DNA of 11,089 nt from an uncultured Erysipelotrichaceae bacterium (GTDB taxonomy: Bacteria; Bacillota_I; Bacilli_A; RFN20; CAG-826): the NCBI GenBank assembly GCA_902799855.1, contig CADCCA010000059.1:1-11089 (forward strand). Direction: 5' to 3'. The notes beneath the pieces are model-generated. The model ran no database searches, was not told the DNA's origin, and saw nothing but the letters and a program-made list of their open reading frames with translations. Shown piece by piece: positions 1 to 6,200 of this stretch (position 1 is its first letter; every line of letters starts with the position of its first letter). The position numbers were made by a program, and so were the translations under genes.

Positions 1-1860
1 GGTTATCCAGTCATTAGAAAGAATCTCAAACAATGGGTTATCGACCAACCAAAATTCGCAGAAAGATTATTAGAAGGTCTTGACCGCATCGATTGGCCAG
101 AATCCACAAAAGAAATCCAACGCAACTGGATTGGAAAATCCATCGGTGCAGAAATGACATTCAAAGTCGCTGATAGTGACCTTTCATTCGTCGTTTTCAC
201 CACGCGCTGCGACACAATATATGGATGCACGTACTGCGTGCTTTCACCTGAACACGCTCTTGTGAAACAAATTATGAGCAAGGACAAAGAGAAAGAAGTT
301 CTTGCCTATATTGAAGAAGCAAGCAAGAAGAGTGAAATTGAAAGAACGTCTTTGAATAAAGATAAAACCGGTTGCTTTACTGGTGCTTACGCGATTAACC
401 CAATCACTGAAAAGAAAGTGCCAATCTATATTTCTGATTACGTTCTTTCTTCCTACGGCACGGGTGCAATTATGGCCGTACCAGCGCATGACTCACGCGA
501 TTACGCCTTTGCGAAAAAATACGGCTTAGATATCATCCAAGTTTTAGATGGTGGTGATATTTCTAAAGAAGCCTATGAAGAAGATGGTCCACACATCAAT
601 AGTGATTTCCTCAATGGCTTAAATAAGGAAGACGCTATTAATAAAATGCTTGAAGTCTTAGAAAGTAAAGGCATTGGTAAAAAGAAAATCAATTACAAAT
701 TTAGAGAATGGATCTTTGCGAGACAAAGATACTGGGGTGAACCAGTCCCAGTCGTCCATTTAGATAATGGTGAAGTTCACGCTTTAGATGACGATGAATT
801 ACCACTCGTTCTTCCTGAACTTGATGACTATAAAGGTCATAATGGTCAAGCGCCTTTAGAAAACGCTAAAGAGTGGAAAGAATATAACAAAAATGGTCTA
901 CACGGCAAACGTGAAACATCAACTATGCCAGGAAGCGCTGGCTCTAGCTGGTATTTCTTAAGATATGTTGATCCACATAACGACAAAATGTTCTGCGATA
1001 AAAAACTCGCTGATCACTGGCTACCTGTTGACCTTTATATCGGTGGTCCAGAACACGCGGTAGGTCACTTAATTTATTCCCGTATTTGGACTAAATATCT
1101 TTATGATAAAGGCTATATTTCATTTGATGAACCATTTAAAAAACTCGTTCACCAAGGCATGATTTTAGGCGCCAATAACATCAAAATGGGCAAACGCTAC
1201 CCAGAATTTGTTGTTAATCCACTAGATGTCTGCAACCAATATGGCGCGGATACATTACGCTTATACGAAATGTTCATGGGTCCTCTTGAAGCTAGTAAAC
1301 CATGGAGCAACCAAGGCGTTGAAGGGGCCAGAAGATTCTTAGACCGTGTCTACCGTATCATTATTGAAAGCGGCATTGTCACTAAAGAAGCCACACCTGA
1401 ATTAGATTTGATTTACCATCAAACAGTGAAAAAAGTTAGTGAAGATTTTGAAAATCTCGCTTTCAATACCGCGATTAGTCAAATGATGATTTTCATTAAT
1501 GAAATCTATCGCGTGAATAAAATCAGCCAAGAATACGCTGAAGGCTTTGTCAAACTCATCTCTTGTATTTGCCCACACCTCGGCGAAGAAATGTGGGAAA
1601 AACTCGGTCATCAAGAGACCATTGCTTTTGCCTCTTGGCCAACCTATGACCCAAGTAAACTTGTGGTCAATACCGTTAAGATGGCGGTCTCAGTCAACGG
1701 TAAACTGAGAGGTGAATTAGAAATCGCTAAAGACGAAGATGATGAAAAAGTTAAAGCCGCTGCCTTAGAACTTGAAGGTGTGAAACGCAACGTCGAAGGC
1801 AAGGAAATCAAAAAGATTATCGTCGTGAAAAATAGAATCGTTAACATCGTCGCTATTTAG
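1..1860 (+). CDS. leuS: Leucine--tRNA ligase (LeuRS), 5' partial
   Basis: This class Ia synthetase attaches leucine to tRNA-Leu in the cytoplasm and hydrolyses mischarged tRNA in its CP1 editing domain. Frame 1 is open from base 1, so the true start lies upstream. 619 residues are visible; bacterial LeuRS is usually about 800, so roughly 180 N-terminal residues, including the HIGH motif, are outside. Seen in order: RNWIGKS near 121-140; the editing-domain threonine-rich stretch TTRCDT at 199-216, where the family usually has TTRPDT; the editing-site Asp in GTGAIMAVPAHD (Asp codon 490-492); RYWGEPVPVV near 727-756; GSSWYFLRY near 940-966; the KMSKS-loop equivalent reading KMGKR at 1183-1197; GADTLRLYEMFMGPLEASKPW; and the C-terminal VNGKLRGE domain. 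The internal ATG at 154 is not the start, because conserved LeuRS sequence precedes it in frame. It is the first visible gene of the operon, and its TAG stop overlaps the coaX ribosome binding site. Identification is secure. Confidence 0.97.
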   Translation, partial: GYPVIRKNLKQWVIDQPKFAERLLEGLDRIDWPESTKEIQRNWIGKSIGAEMTFKVADSDLSFVVFTTRCDTIYGCTYCVLSPEHALVKQIMSKDKEKEVLAYIEEASKKSEIERTSLNKDKTGCFTGAYAINPITEKKVPIYISDYVLSSYGTGAIMAVPAHDSRDYAFAKKYGLDIIQVLDGGDISKEAYEEDGPHINSDFLNGLNKEDAINKMLEVLESKGIGKKKINYKFREWIFARQRYWGEPVPVVHLDNGEVHALDDDELPLVLPELDDYKGHNGQAPLENAKEWKEYNKNGLHGKRETSTMPGSAGSSWYFLRYVDPHNDKMFCDKKLADHWLPVDLYIGGPEHAVGHLIYSRIWTKYLYDKGYISFDEPFKKLVHQGMILGANNIKMGKRYPEFVVNPLDVCNQYGADTLRLYEMFMGPLEASKPWSNQGVEGARRFLDRVYRIIIESGIVTKEATPELDLIYHQTVKKVSEDFENLAFNTAISQMMIFINEIYRVNKISQEYAEGFVKLISCICPHLGEEMWEKLGHQETIAFASWPTYDPSKLVVNTVKMAVSVNGKLRGELEIAKDEDDEKVKAAALELEGVKRNVEGKEIKKIIVVKNRIVNIVAI

Positions 1861-1869
1861 GAGAAAAAC

Positions 1870-2643
1870 ATGAATATTTGCATTGATGTGGGCAATTCCA
1901 CAATCGGAATTGGAGCGTTTAAGAATAACATTCTCGTTGAAAGAATGATTGTTAATACCGATCCTCATTTTACCGAGGATGAGTTTTATCAACTCTTCAA
2001 AAAACCATTTGAAGTCATCAATAGAGGACAAGAAAAGTTAGACAACATCATCTTTTCTTCTGTTGTGCCACAAATCAATGTCCCTCTTTTAAACGCTTTA
2101 AAAAAATTAACTTCAGTGGAACCAATTCTCATTGGTCCGGGCACTAAAACCGGTTTATCAATTAAGGTTGATAATCCTTTAGAAATCGGCAACGACTTAA
2201 TCGCTGATTTAGTGGCGGCTAAAGAAAAGTATGGTTACCCATGTTTAATTGCTGATTTAGGCACTGCAAGTAAGATTCTTTTCCTTGATAAGAGTGGAAC
2301 CTTTGCAAGTTGCCTCATCATGCCTGGCTTAACTTTATCTGCTAGTTCGCTTTCTAATAAAGCGGCTTTACTTCCAGAAGTTTCTTTGATTGCTCCTAAA
2401 TCCATCATGGCGAAAAACACTTTAAGCGCGATGAACGCGGGTATTGTGTATGGACACGCCGATATGATTAACGGCCTCATCAGTCGCATTGAAAAAGAAG
2501 CCGGCTATGAATGTAAACACATCTTAACTGGTGGAGGTGCCACTTATCTAAAAGATATTATCAAAGATAATTTCATCTATGAAAAAGACCTTAACTTAAA
2601 TGGTCTTAATATTATCATCAACAAAAACATCAAGGAGAAATAA
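1870..2643 (+). CDS. coaX: Type III pantothenate kinase (CoaX), divergent
   Basis: CoaX phosphorylates pantothenate with ATP, the first committed step of CoA synthesis, in the cytoplasm. The 257-residue length is normal for the family. The N-terminal ASKHA phosphate loop is DVGNS (residues 6-10), and SSVVP (63-67), GPGTKTGL (89-96) and NPLEIGND (102-109) match family positions, with D109 as the likely catalytic Asp. A second nucleotide-binding motif is DLGTAS (129-134), followed by MPGLTLS, ALLPEV and the C-terminal TGGG (220-223). Several usual residues differ: GADR reads GNDL, DFGTATT reads DLGTASK, and the Gly-Gly before IxPG reads Ser-Cys. The start is set by AGGAGA at 1859-1864, five bases before the ATG, with a 9-bp gap after leuS. 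Function is inferred from family; the motif changes leave some doubt about normal activity. Confidence 0.88.
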   Translation: MNICIDVGNSTIGIGAFKNNILVERMIVNTDPHFTEDEFYQLFKKPFEVINRGQEKLDNIIFSSVVPQINVPLLNALKKLTSVEPILIGPGTKTGLSIKVDNPLEIGNDLIADLVAAKEKYGYPCLIADLGTASKILFLDKSGTFASCLIMPGLTLSASSLSNKAALLPEVSLIAPKSIMAKNTLSAMNAGIVYGHADMINGLISRIEKEAGYECKHILTGGGATYLKDIIKDNFIYEKDLNLNGLNIIINKNIKEK

Positions 2644-2644
2644 A

Positions 2645-3886
2645 ATGTCCGATAAAAATTTCTATCAAGATTTAACTAAACCATATCAAAAACAAATGCT
2701 TCAAGCATTAAAAGAATTCGTCGCTATTGACTCAGTCTATGACGAATCCACAGTGAGTGAAGAAAATCCATTTGGTCAAGGCGTGACTAACGCCCTTAAA
2801 TATATTGCTAATCTCGCTAAAAACGATGGTTTCATCGTTCATAACTATGACAATAAGATTGTTGAAATCTTAACCAATAACGAGGAAAAGAATATTTCCA
2901 TCCTCGCCCACGCTGACGTCGTGCCTGTGGGTACGGGTTGGCCACAAGATCCATTTACCGTCTTAGAAAAAGATGGCACATTATATGGTCGTGGTGTCGC
3001 GGATGATAAAGGCCCATTATTAAGTGCCTATTATGGTTTAAAAGCCTTAAGAGATAATAACCTTTTAGGTAATTATCAAGTGAGATTCCTCGTCGGAGGT
3101 AATGAAGAAAGCGGTTCCTTGTGTATGGAACATTATTTCCATACCTTAAAAAAGAAACAACCAACCTTAGGTTTCTCTCCTGACTCTGCCTATCCTTTAA
3201 CTTATGCGGAAAAAGGCATCATCGGTTTTGCGGTTAGAAAAATAATTAACTTCCCAGAACTCATCTCCCTTAAAGGTGGTGTAGCGTCTAACTCGGTTAT
3301 CGAAAGATGTGAAGTTAAATTAAAAGAAGATTTAGATTTTGTCTCGTATTTAAATAAGGAAGGCGTTGATTTCTCTTACTTAGTAAAAGGAAACGAAATG
3401 ACACTAACTTTCCATGGTTTAGCCGCTCACGGATCTTTACCTCATAGTGAAGATATGGGCACTAACTCATTAAATGTTGGCCTTATCTCCTTAGAGAATA
3501 AGAAATTAGAAATGATTGTTAACTTCCGTCACGTTGAAACGGTGACCAGTGAACAAATGATTAATAATATCAAAGAAACTTCTAAACCATTTGAAATTGA
3601 AGTCTTAGGTATTTCACCTCTTCTCTATTACCCAAAAGACCACAAGTTAATTCAAACTCTTTTAAGGGTGTATCAAGAAGAAACTGGTGACTATAAAACA
3701 CCAATCATCGCTTCTGGTGGTGGTACTTACGCTAAAGAAGCGGACAATATCGTGGCCTTTGGTATGGAATATCCAGGATATGACCCGATTATGCACGGTG
3801 TGAACGAACATACAGAAATCTCACACCTCACACAGTCCATGGGCATCTACGCTCACGCGATTATTGAACTCGGAAAGAAACTATAA
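2645..3886 (+). CDS. pepV: PepV-like M20 dipeptidase
   Basis: A cytoplasmic di-zinc M20 peptidase of the PepV/Sapep type, expected to hydrolyse dipeptides. The 413-residue protein shows the M20 set: HAD at 89-91 (H89 and catalytic D91), GRGVADDKGP at 115-124 (bridging Asp D120), EE at 154-155 (catalytic Glu and metal ligand), D180 in FSPD, the lid-domain segment FHGLAAHGSLP (257-266), and the final metal ligand H384 in MHGVNEH. The SGGGTYA segment (357-363) before the last His is typical of PepV relatives. The start at 2645 is chosen over an in-frame ATG at 2600 because AAGGAG at 2632-2637 sits seven bases before it and the extra 15 residues overlap coaX without family similarity. PepV enzymes are usually near 470 residues, so this one is shorter, apparently in the lid/dimerisation domain. 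One base separates it from coaX, and its TAA overlaps the trmB ATG. The family is sure; the exact substrate is inferred. Confidence 0.88.
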   Translation: MSDKNFYQDLTKPYQKQMLQALKEFVAIDSVYDESTVSEENPFGQGVTNALKYIANLAKNDGFIVHNYDNKIVEILTNNEEKNISILAHADVVPVGTGWPQDPFTVLEKDGTLYGRGVADDKGPLLSAYYGLKALRDNNLLGNYQVRFLVGGNEESGSLCMEHYFHTLKKKQPTLGFSPDSAYPLTYAEKGIIGFAVRKIINFPELISLKGGVASNSVIERCEVKLKEDLDFVSYLNKEGVDFSYLVKGNEMTLTFHGLAAHGSLPHSEDMGTNSLNVGLISLENKKLEMIVNFRHVETVTSEQMINNIKETSKPFEIEVLGISPLLYYPKDHKLIQTLLRVYQEETGDYKTPIIASGGGTYAKEADNIVAFGMEYPGYDPIMHGVNEHTEISHLTQSMGIYAHAIIELGKKL

Positions 3887-4494
3887 TGCGCACTAAATTT
3901 AAAGCTTGGGCCGAACCTTTCATCAATGAACATCCAGAAGTGATGTGTCCTTTTGATAAACTCAATGATGAAGGTTCTTATTATCTAGAAATCGGTTCTG
4001 GTAAGGGTCAATTCCTTTTAGATATGGCCTTAAAATTTCCAAAGCTTAAATTCATTGGTGTCGAAAAGAACGTCACCTGTGCAGGGTTTACCGCTAAAAA
4101 ACTAGTGGAGAATCAAATTAGTAACGCTAAGCTCGTCTTTGCTGATGCCCAACAGATGACTCCATCCATTAAAGATGATTCAGTAGAAGGAATTTTTCTA
4201 AACTTCTCAGATCCATGGCCAAAAAAGAGACACACTAAAAGAAGGTTAACTAGTGAACTCTTTTTAAAAGAGTATTATCGCATCCTTAAAAAAGGCGCAA
4301 AACTCATCTTTAAAACCGATAATTATGACCTATTTACCTATTCTTTAGAAATCATTCAATCTTCTGATTTCAAACTCGTTGAAGCTAACTATTCATATGA
4401 TGGAAAAGATAACTTTGATGCGACTACAGAATATGAAGCTAATTTTAGAAGTCAAAACATGCCTATATATCGCTTAATCTTGGAGAAATTATGA
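3886..4494 (+). CDS. trmB: tRNA (guanine-N7-)-methyltransferase TrmB
   Basis: TrmB uses S-adenosylmethionine to make m7G46 in the variable loop of tRNAs. The 202 residues form one Rossmann methyltransferase domain: the SAM loop EIGSGKG (35-41), the acidic end of strand 2 in GVEKN (58-62), the D87 region, the family signature NFSDPWPKKRH (106-116) with likely catalytic D109, and the C-terminal TEYEANF (181-187) followed by IYRL. Length is close to the Bacillus enzyme (about 213). The ATG overlaps the last base of the preceding stop (TAATG) and no strong separate Shine-Dalgarno is visible, so coupling to the peptidase gene is likely. It ends in an ATGA overlap with the next gene. Confidence is high because all family motifs are intact. 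Confidence 0.96.
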   Translation: MRTKFKAWAEPFINEHPEVMCPFDKLNDEGSYYLEIGSGKGQFLLDMALKFPKLKFIGVEKNVTCAGFTAKKLVENQISNAKLVFADAQQMTPSIKDDSVEGIFLNFSDPWPKKRHTKRRLTSELFLKEYYRILKKGAKLIFKTDNYDLFTYSLEIIQSSDFKLVEANYSYDGKDNFDATTEYEANFRSQNMPIYRLILEKL

Positions 4495-4988
4495 TTAAAA
4501 AATACGGACTAATTAACCATTTTGAAAAGATTAACGCTTATCTCAGTATTATCTTTGATGAGATGCCAAATAATCTTCTTCCTAAGCAAGATGAAGATCT
4601 TTTGATTTATGAAAAAGATGACCGTATTTATCGCATTGATATTTATAATCTCAAAAAATACGTAAAGATTAGAATTCAAGGCTTAATCTACTTACCAAAT
4701 TATGAACTCATTGCTATCTTAAATGGCTATCTTGGTAAGTACGACATTATGCTATTAAGCAAAGATGAATCTGGCTTCTATATCGTAAAAGAAGGCGATA
4801 GTTACAAAGTAAAAGTTAAGAAGGATACATTAGTCTCAAGCGGAGAGTTCGTGAGACAAGATCGTTTTGCGACTTATAAAGACTTAGATATCAATGACAA
4901 AGATGAAGACATCGTTTTAGATCAAGAAGAAGTCTCGGACGATGATATAAATAAAGATTTTTTCCAAATGGAGGAACGTGAAATATGA
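4491..4988 (+). CDS. Small acidic protein, possible lone YtpR N-terminal (DUF4479-like) domain
   Basis: A 165-residue cytoplasmic protein with no signal peptide or membrane segment. I do not recognise it with certainty. Residues 1 to about 120 look like a folded alpha/beta domain; RIYRIDIYNLKKYVKI (45-60), GLIYLPNYELIAILNGYL (64-81) and SGFYIVKEGD (94-103) recall the N-terminal domain of YtpR-type tRNA-binding proteins. The C-terminal OB-fold with its HPDADKL-like motif, which defines YtpR, is absent. Instead residues 131-164 form a tail with about 16 Asp/Glu, likely disordered. It is read from an ATGA overlap with trmB, with GGAG at 4482-4485, and itself overlaps the NAPRTase start by ATGA, so it is a genuine translated gene. 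ytpR lies close to trmB in Bacillus, which supports the guess. The gene call is strong; the domain assignment is tentative. Confidence 0.85.
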   Translation: MIKKYGLINHFEKINAYLSIIFDEMPNNLLPKQDEDLLIYEKDDRIYRIDIYNLKKYVKIRIQGLIYLPNYELIAILNGYLGKYDIMLLSKDESGFYIVKEGDSYKVKVKKDTLVSSGEFVRQDRFATYKDLDINDKDEDIVLDQEEVSDDDINKDFFQMEEREI

Positions 4989-6082
4989 ATGAAGTAGAAC
5001 TCAAAAAACAAGGCAAAATCTCACGCTTAACAAACAAAACATTTAACTTTCCGAAAGAGTTAGGTGAAGGCTTTTATAGTGCGAATTATTTTTTAAAGAG
5101 TCGTAAGATTGTTAGCGAAAACCTCGCTGGCCATAAAGTGACTATGCAGTGGTTCCAAAGAAGAGACAATTCAATGCTCTGTGGTGTTGATGAGGCTATT
5201 GCCTTAATTCATACCTTTGCGGTCCATCCAGAAGAACTTGAAATTGAGGCCTTAAATGATGGTGATATCATTCAGGCAAATGAACCAGTTTTAAAAGTCA
5301 CTGGTAAATACGAAAATTTCGGGTTTTTAGAATCAGTAATTGATGGTATCTTAGCACGCAGAAGTAGTGTAGCCACTAACGTTAAAGAAGTGCTTGATGC
5401 CGCCCAAGATACACCAGTATTTTCAATGGCGGATAGGCAAGATGATTACCTCACCCAAGTTGGTGATGGCTATGCCACTTATGTCGCTGGTATTACCCGC
5501 GTTAGCACCGATGCTCAAGGTTTGTGGTGGGGCGGAAAAGGTATGGGCACCATGCCTCACGCTTTAATCCAAATCTGTGGTGGTGATATTTGTAAAGCGG
5601 CGGATAAGTATTTAAAGAGTTTCCCAGAAGAACAAGTAACTGCCTTAATTGATTATCACAATAACGTTGTTCGTGACTCTCTTTTAATCGCTCGTCACCT
5701 CGGACATAAATTAAGAGGTGTACGCGTGGACACGTCTAAAGCCTTAATCGACCATTATTTTGATGACAAAGACACTAGTGGTTTTGATCCTCATGGTGTT
5801 TGCAAAGAACTCATTATCGTTTTAAGAGAAGCCCTTGATAAAGAAGGTTTTGATTATGTCGGTATTACCGTTTCTTCTTCCTTCACTGCTGAAAAGATAA
5901 AAGCGTGGAAAGAAGCTAAAGTCCCAGTCACTATGTACGGGGTTGGTACCTCATTTGTTAATAATATGACTTGTGGCTTCACCGGTGACTTAGTGATGCT
6001 TGATAATCAAGCAGAAGCCAAAGAAGGTCGCGCTAATTATAGTAACGATAAACTTAAAAAGGTTCCTTATCCAATTTACTAA
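4985..6082 (+). CDS. pncB: Nicotinate phosphoribosyltransferase
   Basis: This enzyme joins nicotinate to PRPP to form nicotinate mononucleotide, the first step of NAD salvage (Preiss-Handler route). The 365 residues fit the shorter bacterial/archaeal NAPRTase type. Seen: an N-terminal alpha/beta part with FYSANYFLKSRKI (30-42), FGFLESVIDGILARRSS (112-128), FSMADRQDD (146-154), GMGTMPHALI (186-195), where H192 corresponds by position to the phosphorylated His of the family (inference), GVRVDTSKALID (245-256), the barrel strand VGITVSSS (292-299), and YGVGTSF (318-324), a likely PRPP phosphate-binding loop. The C-terminus ends in VPYPIY. The start is fixed by GGAGGA at 4970-4975 and the ATGA overlap with the upstream gene. 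It is the last gene of the operon, with a terminator starting 38 bases after its stop. An organism relying on it needs imported or recycled nicotinate. Confidence 0.93.
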   Translation: MNEVELKKQGKISRLTNKTFNFPKELGEGFYSANYFLKSRKIVSENLAGHKVTMQWFQRRDNSMLCGVDEAIALIHTFAVHPEELEIEALNDGDIIQANEPVLKVTGKYENFGFLESVIDGILARRSSVATNVKEVLDAAQDTPVFSMADRQDDYLTQVGDGYATYVAGITRVSTDAQGLWWGGKGMGTMPHALIQICGGDICKAADKYLKSFPEEQVTALIDYHNNVVRDSLLIARHLGHKLRGVRVDTSKALIDHYFDDKDTSGFDPHGVCKELIIVLREALDKEGFDYVGITVSSSFTAEKIKAWKEAKVPVTMYGVGTSFVNNMTCGFTGDLVMLDNQAEAKEGRANYSNDKLKKVPYPIY

Positions 6083-6119
6083 TTGACCTATTTGCCACAT
6101 TTTTAAACCGAATTTAAAG

Positions 6120-6166
6120 CAAAGAAGAGATTTTTAAAGCATCTTCTTTGTTTTATTTTTGTTTTT
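6120..6166 (+). terminator. Rho-independent terminator of the leuS-pncB operon
   Basis: CAAAGAAGA at 6120-6128 pairs with TCTTCTTTG at 6142-6150 (nine base pairs, 13-base loop), and is followed by TTTTATTTTTGTTTTT. It lies just after the NAPRTase stop and before the next gene, which has its own ribosome binding site. The GC content of the stem is low, but the T tract is long. Confidence 0.8.
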
Positions 6167-6175
6167 ATGTATTAT
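6148..6175 (+). promoter_or_regulatory. Possible promoter of the M13 lipoprotein gene
   Basis: TATTAT at 6170-6175 is a fair -10 box. A weak -35, TTGTTT at 6148-6153, lies 16 bases upstream and overlaps the T-rich end of the terminator. The gene follows a terminator and so should have its own promoter in the 118-base gap, but the match is modest and AT-rich sequence gives many such boxes by chance. Confidence 0.35.
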
Positions 6176-6186
6176 TTTTAGTTAAA

Positions 6187-6192
6187 AGGAGG
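6187..6192 (+). promoter_or_regulatory. Strong ribosome binding site of the M13 lipoprotein gene
   Basis: AGGAGG, a full anti-Shine-Dalgarno match, lies eight bases before the ATG at 6201 and fixes the start directly ahead of the lipoprotein signal peptide. Confidence 0.9.
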
Positions 6193-6200
6193 CTAACGGT

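Noticed and set aside
154..156. Internal ATG as the leuS start
   Set aside because: Conserved LeuRS sequence, including RNWIGKS, is read in the same frame from base 1, so the gene is truncated by the window edge.
2600..2644. Longer PepV start with 15 extra residues
   Set aside because: It lies inside coaX, has no good ribosome binding site, and the ATG at 2645 has AAGGAG at ideal spacing.
4485..4500. Mycoplasma genetic code (TGA as Trp)
   Set aside because: trmB and the following gene both end at TGA in precise ATGA overlaps with well-supported starts, and all Trp codons in conserved motifs are TGG.
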